Shown here: one piece after another, positions 1 through 8,285 of the stretch
Numbering within the stretch: the stretch's first letter is position 1
Layout: the number at the start of each line of letters is the position of its first letter
From: Dethiobacter sp.
Lineage (GTDB): Bacteria > Bacillota > Dethiobacteria > Dethiobacterales > Dethiobacteraceae
Direction: 5' to 3'
NCBI GenBank assembly: GCA_020725465.1
Contig: DYEY01000061.1
Location: 1-64,000, forward strand
Length of the DNA: 64,000 nucleotides
Made by a program: the position numbers and the translations under genes
The notes under the pieces: model-generated
Seen by the model: only the letters and a program-made list of their open reading frames with translations
Databases searched by the model: none
Told to the model about the DNA's origin: nothing

Positions 1-240
1 GCTGGTTTTAACCTTCATCTTTGCTGCAATGGCCAATGTCAATATTAAATGAAACGGAATATTCTTGTTGTTCGACCGTTTGTCCGCGAACGCTTTTTCC
101 AATGATTCAAGTATTCCTACCTGTTTCATCTTCAGCACCATTTCATCAATGAGATTGGGGAAGCTGACATCTGCAGCATCGATTGTTCCCTTTCTGATCG
201 CTTCCAACACTTTTTCCTTGTTTTTGTTGCTTATGACCAT
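1..240 (-). CDS. Probable transposase, N-terminal part only (runs off the window edge)
   Basis: The first 80 codons of a gene reading leftwards out of the window. The start is ATG at 240, preceded by a TAGGGGG ribosome-binding site at 250-256. The translated piece (MVISNKNKEK... ending LTLAIAAKMKVKTS) resembles, from memory, the N-terminus of DDE transposases common in Peptococcaceae, where an alpha-helical segment with IPFxLILxLAIAAKMKVKTS precedes the catalytic domain. The catalytic domain is not in the window, so function rests on this N-terminal resemblance alone. The start codon lies in a perfect inverted repeat (separate entry), a common way for transposases to limit translation from read-through transcripts. 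It could instead be an unrelated helical protein. Confidence 0.55.
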   Translation of the reverse strand, partial: MVISNKNKEKVLEAIRKGTIDAADVSFPNLIDEMVLKMKQVGILESLEKAFADKRSNNKNIPFHLILTLAIAAKMKVKTS

Positions 241-287
241 ATTATGATACCCCCTAAAACATAATTTCCCAAGGATATCATAATATG
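238..287 (-). promoter_or_regulatory. Hairpin enclosing the start site of the transposase-like gene
   Basis: CATATTATGATA (238-249) is the exact reverse complement of TATCATAATATG (276-287). In the mRNA the two 12-nt arms would form a stem with the ribosome-binding site in the loop and the ATG at the end of the 3' arm. This would limit initiation; that role is inferred from the geometry. Confidence 0.5.
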
Positions 288-447
288 CCCTCTTTTTTAT
301 TGTCCAGCTTGATTTGGGCTAATTAGCCTTTATATGCTTTTGATAACATCTTCCTGCTCTCTTTATTTACGCATTATGTCAAATTCGGTTAAATTACGAA
401 TTGAAGATTCTGGAAAAATAAGCGGTAATGGGGGTTTTGGCGGTTTT

Positions 448-1083
448 TCAGTGCTGCTTTTCATCTTCCATGGCGTAGTAGATAAGGCTTTGCAGTTCTA
501 TGGTAAGGTCGGCATTGTGCACATAGACGTTTTCAGGGACTTTCAGCTTGGTGGGCGCAAAATTCAGTATAGCGGTGATACCGCTGTCGGCAAGGCCGCT
601 TACAACGTCCTGCGCCGCATCGGCCGGCACGGTAATCATGGCAACCCTGACGTTATGATTCTTAATAACCTCTTCCAGGTCGGACATGGGCCTGATAATG
701 ATACCACCGATGTCGGTTCCGATTTCTTCGGGGCTGTTATCAAAAATGCCCACCACTTTGACGTATGGGTTTTTGGAGATATTATAACGGGTCAGCGCCT
801 TCCCCAGGTGCCCTGCCCCTATCACAACCAGGTTGGTCTGTTTGTCAAGGCCGATTATTTTAAGGAGCTTCTCTCTCAGGTAGCCGGTATTGTATCCTGT
901 GCCACGGGTTCCAAAAGCCCCGAAATACGCCAGATCCTTTCGTATCTGCTCGGCTGTGAAGCCTGTTTCCTCACTCAGGGCACGGGAGGAGATAATTTCG
1001 ACGTCGCGCCTTATCAGATTATCCAGTATGCGCAGATAAACGGGAAGTCTTTTTACAACAGATTTGGGTGCATTACGCCTCAA
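448..1083 (-). CDS. rex: Redox-sensing transcriptional repressor Rex
   Basis: Rex senses the NADH/NAD+ ratio and represses fermentation and respiration genes when NAD+ is high. The N-terminal winged helix (about residues 1-75, with VVKRLPVYLRIL and EQIRKDLAYFGAFGTRGTGY) binds DNA. A Rossmann domain follows with the dinucleotide motif VVIGAGHLGKAL, and the C-terminal swapped helix ends LQSLIYYAMEDE. Length (211 aa) fits the family. An ATG at 1101 opens the frame, but AAGGAGG lies inside its first codons. The TTG at 1083 sits 8 nt after that Shine-Dalgarno, so it is taken as the start. The gene is alone on its strand here, 105 nt from the upstream polyprenyl synthase. Confidence 0.95.
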   Translation of the reverse strand: MRRNAPKSVVKRLPVYLRILDNLIRRDVEIISSRALSEETGFTAEQIRKDLAYFGAFGTRGTGYNTGYLREKLLKIIGLDKQTNLVVIGAGHLGKALTRYNISKNPYVKVVGIFDNSPEEIGTDIGGIIIRPMSDLEEVIKNHNVRVAMITVPADAAQDVVSGLADSGITAILNFAPTKLKVPENVYVHNADLTIELQSLIYYAMEDEKQH

Positions 1084-1188
1084 AGCATATTCCTCCTTCA
1101 TATAGTAAGAATATTGCTACTATTTTATCACATGTCTCTCTTTGTGAATACCGGTTATATTTTAAAATATTTATGAATAAAGTGTGAA

Positions 1189-2157
1189 CTAACAGTTACG
1201 TTCCAAAATAAAGCGTCCAAACCGAACCAGGTGGTCCCGCGGTTGTCCGGCAGGCAGAGCCAAAGCCAGGCTGACAGCCTTTTTCACATATTGTTCCGCG
1301 ATTTTTCCGGCGTATGCCAGGGAACCGCAGCTCTCCATACCAGCTCTGATATCGCTGACCAACCGGTCGTTAATTTCGCCCCCGGCCAGGCGGTTCCGGA
1401 ATTCTGAAGCATCAGGCGAAGTATTCAACAGGTGTATGAGAGGCAGCGTGAAAACGCCGCTTTTCAGGTCAGCCAGGCATGGTTTGCCGGCTCTTTCTTC
1501 GTCGGCATAAAAATCAATCATGTCGTCTATTACCTGAAAAGCCATACCGATATAATTGCCATAGTTTTTCAGTACCTGAACCTGGTCGGCAGCGGCGCCG
1601 GCGGCGATACCGCCACAGGCGCCACAGGCGGCAAAAAAGCAGGCCGTCTTCTTTTTTATAAGTTTAAAGTAAGTTTCTTCCGTGAGAAACGGGTTGAATC
1701 TTTCCGTTTGCTGTATAATTTCACCCTCAGACATTTCCTTTACCACCTGCGCAAGTTCACGTATGATGGGCAGGCTGCCGAAACCGGTGAGCAGGCTGAA
1801 GGCTTGGGCGAAGAGGTAGTCCCCTGACAGGACAGCGGTATGGTTGCCAAAGATGGCATTTAACGAGGGCCGGCCACGGCGTAGCGCTGAATCGTCCACC
1901 ACATCGTCGTGGATAAGGGTAGCGGTATGAATCATTTCAATGGCCAGAGCTACCGGCAGGCTGAAGCCGGGGTCGTTGCGCCACAGGCTGCACGCCAATA
2001 AAAAAAGCGCAGGTCGGACCCTTTTTCCGGAGCTGGCAAGAAGGTAAGCATTGACGTCCCTTATACCGGGATTATCGGAATGCAGCACTTCCTGTAACTG
2101 CCGCTCCAGTGCCGCCAGGTTGCCGGCTATGGGCGCATAAATCTCATCAACAGTCAA
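1189..2157 (-). CDS. Polyprenyl (hepta/octaprenyl) diphosphate synthase
   Basis: A trans-isoprenyl diphosphate synthase that condenses isopentenyl diphosphate onto an allylic primer, probably making the menaquinone side chain. Both aspartate-rich motifs are present: the first as LIHDDVVDDSALRRGRPS, the second as QVIDDMIDF, with the GKRVRPALFLLA region upstream. The frame is open to 2430, but that would cross the promoter and start of the divergent neighbour. The TTG at 2157 (LTVDEIYAPIAGNL) follows a GGTGG-like site and matches the usual start of component II of heptaprenyl synthases, giving 322 aa. Chain length cannot be told from sequence by eye, and no menaquinone genes adjoin it. Confidence 0.88.
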   Translation of the reverse strand: MTVDEIYAPIAGNLAALERQLQEVLHSDNPGIRDVNAYLLASSGKRVRPALFLLACSLWRNDPGFSLPVALAIEMIHTATLIHDDVVDDSALRRGRPSLNAIFGNHTAVLSGDYLFAQAFSLLTGFGSLPIIRELAQVVKEMSEGEIIQQTERFNPFLTEETYFKLIKKKTACFFAACGACGGIAAGAAADQVQVLKNYGNYIGMAFQVIDDMIDFYADEERAGKPCLADLKSGVFTLPLIHLLNTSPDASEFRNRLAGGEINDRLVSDIRAGMESCGSLAYAGKIAEQYVKKAVSLALALPAGQPRDHLVRFGRFILERNC

Positions 2158-2271
2158 AAAAAGCACCACCCAGGCGAAACTCTTCTGAAACCTGATATGA
2201 TTAATTCCACACTTATCTTTTATTTCCTTTAGAAAGGTCATTTTTTCAGGAGGAGACGGCGGGCGGTATCC

Positions 2272-2300
2272 TTGCTTTAGCCTGGCAAACATGGTATTCT
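2272..2300 (+). promoter_or_regulatory. Predicted sigma-A promoter of the QueG-like gene
   Basis: TTGCTT (2272-2277) and TATTCT (2295-2300) are separated by 17 bp and lie 24 nt before the ATG of the downstream gene. Both boxes are imperfect. Confidence 0.4.
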
Positions 2301-2323
2301 GGGCATGTACAGGGGTGATTGCC

Positions 2324-3052
2324 ATGAAAGGTGACATATCCGGCCTAAAAGAAGAATTGTCCGGTTTGCTGCTTGACGGGGGAGCCATGGCGGTGGGCAT
2401 AGCCGACCTCAGCCAGGCCAGAGAGGCCATGACGGCCTATGCTGACAGCCGCCTGCTCCGCTTCAACCGGGCCGTTTCTTTTGCCGTGGCTTTTCCCCGT
2501 TCTGTTATCCACCAGCTGGCCGAAGGGCCCTCTCTTACATACCTGCACTACTACCGGGCTGTTAACACCCTTATTGATGAGCTTTCTCTGCGGGTAACCG
2601 CCTTGTTGGAAACAAGGGGTTATCATGCTTTTCCCATCCCCTCGTCACAGCGTACCGGAAAACACAAACTGGCCAGTATTTTCCCGCACCGGATCGCCGC
2701 GCATCTGGCTGGAATCGGCTGGATAGGCAAAAGCGGCTGCCTGGTCAATGAGCAGGTGGGACCCCGGTTGCGCCTGGGTACCGTTCTTACAGACGCTCCC
2801 CTGCCGCCGGATGCGCCTGGTGAGGTACAGTGCGGCCAATGCACCGCCTGCACCAAAGCCTGCCCGGCAGGCGCAATCAAAGGCCGCTTGTTTGCACCGG
2901 GAGTTCCTTTCAGTGAGCGGCTGGACCCGGAACTCTGCGACCGCTACCAGGACCAGGTACGGGACCGCTTCGGCAAGAGAGTCTGCGGGCTGTGCCTTGT
3001 CGCCTGCCCTTTTGGTCGAATCGGGTCAGAGACGACTGGCAGCGAGCAATAA
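2324..3052 (+). CDS. QueG-like double [4Fe-4S] protein, short form
   Basis: Resembles epoxyqueuosine reductase: the second half has two ferredoxin-type cysteine clusters, CGQCTACTKACPAGAI and CGLCLVACPFG, after a domain containing RIAAHLAGIGWIGKSGCLV, which matches the QueG family core. At 242 aa it is far shorter than QueG (about 380 aa) because the C-terminal repeat region is missing. It therefore belongs to the short QueG-like group whose substrate is unknown; a queuosine role is not assumed. The ATG at 2324 has AGGGGTGA 6 nt upstream. Its 3' end overlaps the convergent mnmM by 27 nt. Confidence 0.75.
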   Translation: MKGDISGLKEELSGLLLDGGAMAVGIADLSQAREAMTAYADSRLLRFNRAVSFAVAFPRSVIHQLAEGPSLTYLHYYRAVNTLIDELSLRVTALLETRGYHAFPIPSSQRTGKHKLASIFPHRIAAHLAGIGWIGKSGCLVNEQVGPRLRLGTVLTDAPLPPDAPGEVQCGQCTACTKACPAGAIKGRLFAPGVPFSERLDPELCDRYQDQVRDRFGKRVCGLCLVACPFGRIGSETTGSEQ

Positions 3053-3580
3053 CGGTGGGTCCCCGGCCTGGTTTATAAAACGGTACTCAAGCACGCTGTA
3101 TTCCCGTTGCGGCAGCCCGGACAGAAAAGAGAAGACAGCTTCATATTCAGCCCTGCCCCCGGCATGGCCACGGTAAACTACAATTGTTACCATGCCTCCG
3201 CGGTCAAGTTTCAAAAGCGCTGCTTGCACAGCGCGGACTGTAGTCTCAGGCTTGGTTACCAGGTTGTGGTCCCCACCCGGCAGGTACCCCAGGTTAAACA
3301 TTACCGCTGCCACCGGAGAGTTAATGTACCGGGCCAAATCGCTGTGGTCGGCCTGCACCAGGGTGACCCTGGGCAGCAGGCCTGCTGCCGCCAGGCGTTC
3401 CCTGGTGTTTTTAATGGCCTGCTCCTGGATGTCCAGTGCCAGTACCCGGCCTGTTTCACCCACCAGGGTCGCCAGGAAAAGCGTATCGTGACCGTTGCCG
3501 CAAGTTGCATCCACTGCCGTACTTCCTTCCCGCAGGACGGGCTCCAGCAGTTCCCTGGCAAAAAGAAGCGCTTTTTTCAA
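3026..3580 (-). CDS. mnmM: tRNA methyltransferase MnmM (YtqB family)
   Basis: A class I SAM-dependent methyltransferase of the YtqB/PF06962 family, shown in Bacillus to be MnmM, which adds the methyl group of mnm5s2U at the tRNA wobble position. The SAM-binding motif I is seen as AVDATCGNGHDTLFLA, followed by the acidic motif ALDIQEQAI and a motif IV-like MFNLGYLPGGDH. The start is placed at the TTG at 3580 (LKKALLFARELLEPVL), which lines up with the known YtqB N-terminus and follows GGGGTGA. An upstream ATG in the frame (3637) is less likely. It is divergent from the DUF3048 lipoprotein gene, with 77 nt between. Confidence 0.85.
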   Translation of the reverse strand: MKKALLFARELLEPVLREGSTAVDATCGNGHDTLFLATLVGETGRVLALDIQEQAIKNTRERLAAAGLLPRVTLVQADHSDLARYINSPVAAVMFNLGYLPGGDHNLVTKPETTVRAVQAALLKLDRGGMVTIVVYRGHAGGRAEYEAVFSFLSGLPQREYSVLEYRFINQAGDPPLLLAASRL

Positions 3581-3657
3581 AATTATCACCCCGGGCAGTA
3601 TTTCGGCGCCTGCCTTCTTATTCCTGTAACCTGCCAAGAAACGGAGGAGGTATTTTG

Positions 3658-4701
3658 TTGAAAAAGTTTGCCGCTATCCTGCTGGTTGCGGCTCTTTCCC
3701 TTACGGGTTGCGGAAAAAACACGGAGCCGGCAGTAACACTTCCTCCTGTGGCAGAACCGGCGGTTCCGGCACCGGAGCCGGAACCGGAGCCGGTTGAAAC
3801 TTGCCGTTTAGAAATTTGCCGTTTTACCGGCCGTGAGATCCCGGAAGGATCAGCACTGGAACGCCCGGTGCTGGTGATTTACGATAATGTCAGGCCGGCC
3901 AGGCCTCCCGCCGGCCTGAAAGAAGCCGGGTTTGTTTACGAAATCCCGGTGGAGGGGGCGATCACCCGGTTCCTGGCTGTTTTCACCCATTCCTTTCCCG
4001 GAGCCATCGGGCCGGTACGCAGCGCGCGCCCGTATTTCGTAACGCTGGCATTGGAGCACGGAGGTATCCTGGCTCACTGCGGCTTTTCGCCGCGGGCGCA
4101 GATTATGCTGCAGGAACTGAAAGTGGCTCATATCAATGAGCTGACCTACAGCCAGTATTATTTCCGTGACAGCACCCGTAAGGCTCCGCACAACCTGTAT
4201 ACCGGGATGGACCTGCTGGTTTCGGGTGCGGAAAAGCTGAAGTACCTGCCTTCGGCACAAAAAGCCGCACCGGTTTTCAGAAACGGTGAGGCTGAGTACG
4301 GCACCGGTGAAGCGGTGGCTAAAGTTACCCTGAACTACTCTACGGCAACCTGGGCCGACTATCTGTATGACAAAGCGGGGGGGCTCTACCTCAGGTACAT
4401 GGAAGGCGACAGGCATACCGATGCTGAAGGCAGCCAGCTGGCAGCCAAAAACCTGATTGTACAGTTCGTTAATATCACGGCCGAAGAACCCGGTTCCGAG
4501 CGGCTGGATATTGCCCTGGTGGGACAGGGCACCGGTTATTATTTCGTTAACGGCAGGGCCTACCCTCTGGCCTGGCATAAAAAAACCGCGGCCTCTCCCA
4601 CCCAGTATCTCCTGGACGGAAAAGAGCTGGTGCTGGCTCCGGGCACAACCTGGATACATTATGTAGATGCCCGCAACCGGAGCAATGTGACATTCAACTA
4701 G
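3658..4701 (+). CDS. DUF3048 (YerB-like) lipoprotein
   Basis: An exported lipoprotein of unknown function, 347 aa. A short signal peptide ends in the lipobox LTGC, followed by a Pro/Glu-rich linker (PAPEPEPEPVET) typical of proteins tethered to the membrane and reaching into the wall. The DUF3048 domain follows, recognised by RPPAGLKEAGFVYE, ITRFLAVF, GPVRSARPYF and the C-terminal GTTWIHYV. YerB of Bacillus has the same architecture. GGAGG at 3646-3650 supports a TTG start at 3658 (or 3655). The frame extends far upstream but crosses the divergent gene, so that part is not coding. It ends 4 nt inside the convergent yetF. Confidence 0.88.
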   Translation: MKKFAAILLVAALSLTGCGKNTEPAVTLPPVAEPAVPAPEPEPEPVETCRLEICRFTGREIPEGSALERPVLVIYDNVRPARPPAGLKEAGFVYEIPVEGAITRFLAVFTHSFPGAIGPVRSARPYFVTLALEHGGILAHCGFSPRAQIMLQELKVAHINELTYSQYYFRDSTRKAPHNLYTGMDLLVSGAEKLKYLPSAQKAAPVFRNGEAEYGTGEAVAKVTLNYSTATWADYLYDKAGGLYLRYMEGDRHTDAEGSQLAAKNLIVQFVNITAEEPGSERLDIALVGQGTGYYFVNGRAYPLAWHKKTAASPTQYLLDGKELVLAPGTTWIHYVDARNRSNVTFN

Positions 4702-5378
4702 GGCCTGTCCTTTCTGCTCACATAAAGCTGGCCCTGGCAATCCAGGCTGGCAAAGAGAACGTCTTCTATCTTTGCCACGCCTTTTTTTTTCAGCTCGCTG
4801 ATAAGCCACGCTTCGTCCAGTTTAATTTTGGCCAGGTTTTTACTGTGGAGTTTGCCGTCGAAAATCAGAGGGGCCGGCAGGCCTTCGTACCCGGTGGGAA
4901 GGCCCAGGTCCCCCGGAGTGAGAGGGCGCTTGTCCGCCTTCAGGACCACACTCAGCTCTCCGGAAGTTTCAAGGACCGCAAACTGGACATCAGCTATGTT
5001 GCAGACATCTTTTTGCCGGAGCTGTCCCAGGAGGTCGGATATGTTGTAGCGGAGCCTGCGCAGCTCTTTTTCCACGATTTCGCCGTTGCTGATGACAATG
5101 CTGGGCACGCCGTCAATCAGTCTCCTTACCGTGTGGCTTTTCAAACTGAGCCAGGAAAAAAGTATTTCCAACAGCACTAGCGTTAAAATCGGGATCATAC
5201 CCTGATACAGAGGCATATCTGTTTTTTCCATGGCCATGGCGGCCAGTTCCGCGATCATGATGGCCACCACCAGGTCAAAGGCGGAAAGCTGCCCCACTTC
5301 CCGCTTGCCCATGATGCGGACGGCAAGGAGCACGGCCAGGTATAAAAAAACTGTGCGGTAAAAAAACGGGAAATACAA
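4698..5378 (-). CDS. DUF421 membrane protein (YetF family)
   Basis: About three N-terminal transmembrane segments (residues 5-22, 32-50, 60-80) carry the family signature RIMGKREVGQLSAFDLVVAIMIAELAAM. A cytoplasmic domain with DVQFAVLETSGELSV and ENGEI-like turns follows. YetF/YkjA-type proteins are found in sporulating Firmicutes and some are linked to spore inner-membrane germination processes, but no function can be assigned here. The start is TTG at 5378 with GGGGGTG upstream. A perfect 10-bp hairpin abuts this start (separate entry). Confidence 0.85.
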   Translation of the reverse strand: MYFPFFYRTVFLYLAVLLAVRIMGKREVGQLSAFDLVVAIMIAELAAMAMEKTDMPLYQGMIPILTLVLLEILFSWLSLKSHTVRRLIDGVPSIVISNGEIVEKELRRLRYNISDLLGQLRQKDVCNIADVQFAVLETSGELSVVLKADKRPLTPGDLGLPTGYEGLPAPLIFDGKLHSKNLAKIKLDEAWLISELKKKGVAKIEDVLFASLDCQGQLYVSRKDRP

Positions 5379-5411
5379 AAGCTACACCCCCATTTAAGGC
5401 TGTGTAGCTTT
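5378..5411 (-). promoter_or_regulatory. Hairpin at the yetF translation start
   Basis: AAAGCTACAC (5378-5387) is the exact complement of GTGTAGCTTT (5402-5411), with a 14-nt loop that holds most of the GGGGGTG ribosome-binding site. The 3' arm ends on the first base of the TTG start. It could restrain translation of yetF or weakly terminate upstream transcripts. Confidence 0.4.
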
Positions 5412-5434
5412 ATTTTTGTGTGAATGGCTCAAGT

Positions 5435-5809
5435 TTATGCTTTTTTTCTTTCCAGCACCTTTTCTATTACCTCCAGCAGCTCCACCGGGCGGAAAGGCTT
5501 GGCCATGTAATCATCGGCGCCCAGGTCCATGGCGCGGCGAATATCCTCTTCCTGGGCCCGGGCGCTGAGGACAATAACCGGGATATCCCTGGTCTCCTCA
5601 TTTTCCTTCATGGTTTTCAGGGCGTCAAGGCCGTTCAGCCGGGGCATCACCAGGTCAAGCAGGACCAGATCAGGCTTGTCATGCCTGATTTTTTTCAGCG
5701 CGTCAACGCCGTCTTCGGCCACCTCCACCTCGTGACCCGCGCTGCGCAGACAGATGGTTACCCCCAAAACAATATTTTTTTCGTCCTCAACCAAGAGAAT
5801 TCTGCTCAT
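5435..5809 (-). CDS. Receiver-only response regulator (CheY-like)
   Basis: A single receiver domain of 124 aa with no output domain. The acidic pair is in LLVEDEKN, the phospho-acceptor is D52 in LVLLDLVMP, and the conserved lysine is in YMAKPFRP. Its ATG at 5809 has GGAGG 9 nt upstream and overlaps the end of the kinase gene by 23 nt, so the two are co-translated and surely partners. Without an effector domain it must act through protein contact or phosphorelay. The longer open frame upstream overlaps the kinase and is not used. Confidence 0.93.
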   Translation of the reverse strand: MSRILLVEDEKNIVLGVTICLRSAGHEVEVAEDGVDALKKIRHDKPDLVLLDLVMPRLNGLDALKTMKENEETRDIPVIVLSARAQEEDIRRAMDLGADDYMAKPFRPVELLEVIEKVLERKKA

Positions 5810-6893
5810 AATTATTGTCCTCCTTTGGCTTGATAGGCAGGGTAAAGGTAAAACAGGCGCCTTCGTTAACCCTGCTTTCCACCCAGATCCGGCCGCCGTG
5901 GGCCTCCACAATTTCTTTGGCAATAGCAAGCCCCAGTCCCGCTCCCCCGACATTGGCTCTTCCTTTGACCTGGGTGAATTTTTCAAAGATTTTTTCGTGA
6001 TAATTTTCCGGAATACCCGCACCGGAATCGGTGACTGATATATAAACCTTATTTTTCCGGTGGGTGGCAGCGATGGCGATTTCACCGCCGCGGGGCGTAT
6101 AGCGGATAGCGTTGCCCACCAGGTTGGTAAGTATCCAGGTGGCCTTGGTGGCATCAACGAAAACCTCGGGCAGGTTTTCCGGGATATCTTCGGTAAGTGT
6201 AATGTTTTTTTCTTTAAGCTGCAGCTGGAGGGGACCGATGGCCAGGGACACCATTTCCGCCACTTCCACGCTCTCCATCTCCATCTTAATCTGGCCCTCT
6301 TCCAGCCTGGAGAGCTCCAGCAGATTATCCACCAGCCGCTTCAGGCGCTGGCCGTCTTCCCTGATGGCAGAGAGCAGCATCCTGGGTTCTTCCGGATTTT
6401 CCCGCCTTGCACCGTCCAGCAGCAGGTCTGTGGCCATCACGATGGAGGTAAGCGGATTGCGGAATTCATGGGAAATAGTGGCCACAAACTGGGTTTTCAG
6501 CCTGTCCACCCGCTTGTAGTGGGTTATATCGGACAAAAGACAGGCAACCCCCGTGAAGACGCCACCCTCGAAAACCGGAGCCACTTCTACCTTAAAGTAC
6601 TGCTCGTTGCCGTTAACGGTGATGTTAAGCGTCAGGGGAGTCTCTCCGGAGCATCTGTCACCTGCTGAGCCGGTTATTTCCAATATCATTTTTTTTACCT
6701 GTTCATGGCCGATGATTTCGCCGAAAGGAAGGCCGGGTGCCGACTTGCTGTCAACCCCGAAAGCGGCAGCGGCGGCCCGGTTAATGAAAGTTATCCGGGC
6801 GAAGGTATCGGTGATAATAACGCCCGTGGCCAGGCTGGCCAAAACGGCCTCCGCCGATGGCGGAGAGACTGTGTTTATCGTTTGGCGGTCCAT
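5787..6893 (-). CDS. Soluble PAS-domain sensor histidine kinase
   Basis: 368 aa with a PAS domain (about residues 12-125), a HisKA dimerisation domain with phospho-acceptor H142 in ATISHEFRNPLTS, and a HATPase domain with the N box LTNLVGNAIRYTP, DSGAGIPE and GGAGLGLAIA. There is no transmembrane segment or signal peptide, so it should sense an internal cue. The fold is PhoR/ResE-like in the catalytic half. It starts at ATG 6893 after GGAGG. It is transcribed just ahead of its receiver partner. The ligand cannot be deduced. Confidence 0.93.
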   Translation of the reverse strand: MDRQTINTVSPPSAEAVLASLATGVIITDTFARITFINRAAAAAFGVDSKSAPGLPFGEIIGHEQVKKMILEITGSAGDRCSGETPLTLNITVNGNEQYFKVEVAPVFEGGVFTGVACLLSDITHYKRVDRLKTQFVATISHEFRNPLTSIVMATDLLLDGARRENPEEPRMLLSAIREDGQRLKRLVDNLLELSRLEEGQIKMEMESVEVAEMVSLAIGPLQLQLKEKNITLTEDIPENLPEVFVDATKATWILTNLVGNAIRYTPRGGEIAIAATHRKNKVYISVTDSGAGIPENYHEKIFEKFTQVKGRANVGGAGLGLAIAKEIVEAHGGRIWVESRVNEGACFTFTLPIKPKEDNNYEQNSLG

Positions 6894-6951
6894 CGCAAAA
6901 CCTCCGGCAGTTTAAAGTCCGGACAACGGCACCACCTATTTACTTCTCCCC

Positions 6952-8271
6952 TCAGCTATTGTTTACCTGCCGGGAGGTGGAATTTTGTTCATAGCAGTTG
7001 CTGCCGCGGGTTTCCCTGATCAGCAGGGAAGCCAGCATTGACAGGGCGATAGGGTACAGGCAAAACCGTAGGGCCAGGTAGTATGCCTCCTGCGGGTAGA
7101 CCTTGACACCGTCCGCCAGCACTCCCTGCCAGCGCAGGTCCAGCAGGTAACCAAGCAGCGGCTGCAGCACGGAGATGCCAAAAAATCCGCCCATATTTAC
7201 CGCAGCCACGGTGGTGCCCGCGCCCTGCAGCGGGTTTACCTCCTTGGCGGCCGCAAAGGTTACCGCCACCACTGACCCGAAGAAGCCAAGGCAAAAATAC
7301 AGCGGGTAAAGAGCAGCTTGGGGAGGCCGGGCCTGGTTCCAGAAAACCATCAGCAACCAGGCAAAGAGGTAACACAGCACAAATGCCACGTAAGGCAGTT
7401 TGCGGCGGCCTGTCCGGTCAGAAACAAAGCCGACCAGGGGTGACCCTGCCATCATGCCCAGGGCGATGGTCAGCATCAGGTTGGCGGCGCCAGTCCTGGT
7501 AAAACCGTATACCTGCATCAGGTAGGGCACACCCCAGATGCCCTGAAAAGTAATGACAGTACCATATATGCCGGTAATCGCCACAAAAGGAGGCCAGGTG
7601 TGCCTGTTTTTCAGCACCAGCTTCAGCTGCCCCAGGTTAACCAGCAGTTTTTCCGTTAAAGGCCCGTTGCTCCGTACCGGTTCACCGGGAGAGTCCTTTA
7701 CCAGAAAACGGCAGGCCAGCGCCACAACAAAGGAAAGCATCCCCACCAGGGCGAAGGAAAAGCGCCAGCCGTAAGCGTTGACCAGCAGCGCCAGCGGGGT
7801 GGCGGCCAGAACCGCGCCGGCGTTTCCCATCAGCTGGGTCATACCGGTCAGGAAAGCAAACTCATTGGGTAAAAACCAGACAGCCTGAAACTTCAGGATG
7901 GACACAAAAATTACCGAGACGCCAAGGCCTACCAGGGCGCGACCGACAAAAGCCAGTGACAGGGTGGGAGAAGCGGCAAAAACCAGTGAACCCAGCCCGG
8001 CGGCAATCATACCCCAGACCACGGTGTTGCGGGGGCCCATTGTATCCACCAGCAATCCGGCCGGCAGCTGCATCAGCATGTAAATATAAAAATACATGGC
8101 AGCCAGGCTGCCAAGAACCGCACCTTCTTTTACCGCAAATGATTCCATCAGCCGGTCGGCCACTACACTGGGGGCTACCCGGTGGAGGTATACGATAACA
8201 AAAGCCAGGGCTAGCATTCCCCACATCAGCCAGCGTCCCGGCTCTTTTCTGCAACCAGACAGCGTCTGCAC
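6952..8271 (-). CDS. MFS transporter
   Basis: A 439-aa major facilitator with about 12 hydrophobic segments. The loop 2-3 signature is PAGLLVDTMGPRNTV, and its second-half equivalent is LVGFVSDRTGRRKLPY. The N-terminus (LALAFVIVYLHRVAPSVVADRLM) matches a clade of organic-acid or sugar-acid/H+ symporters, but the substrate cannot be named. The start is GTG at 8271, after a weak AGAGAAG. It lies 14 nt downstream of the acyl-CoA ligase on the same strand, so a shared transcript and a carboxylate substrate are possible but unproven. Confidence 0.88.
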   Translation of the reverse strand: MQTLSGCRKEPGRWLMWGMLALAFVIVYLHRVAPSVVADRLMESFAVKEGAVLGSLAAMYFYIYMLMQLPAGLLVDTMGPRNTVVWGMIAAGLGSLVFAASPTLSLAFVGRALVGLGVSVIFVSILKFQAVWFLPNEFAFLTGMTQLMGNAGAVLAATPLALLVNAYGWRFSFALVGMLSFVVALACRFLVKDSPGEPVRSNGPLTEKLLVNLGQLKLVLKNRHTWPPFVAITGIYGTVITFQGIWGVPYLMQVYGFTRTGAANLMLTIALGMMAGSPLVGFVSDRTGRRKLPYVAFVLCYLFAWLLMVFWNQARPPQAALYPLYFCLGFFGSVVAVTFAAAKEVNPLQGAGTTVAAVNMGGFFGISVLQPLLGYLLDLRWQGVLADGVKVYPQEAYYLALRFCLYPIALSMLASLLIRETRGSNCYEQNSTSRQVNNS

Positions 8272-8285
8272 CTTCTCTCTTTACT

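Noticed and set aside
334-1176. A 280-codon open frame on the plus strand
   Set aside because: It lies antisense to rex, has no family resemblance and no ribosome-binding site; rex is clear.
1084-1188. A Rex operator upstream of rex
   Set aside because: TCACA-N10-TGTGA is present, but the half-sites are in the opposite order to the Rex consensus.
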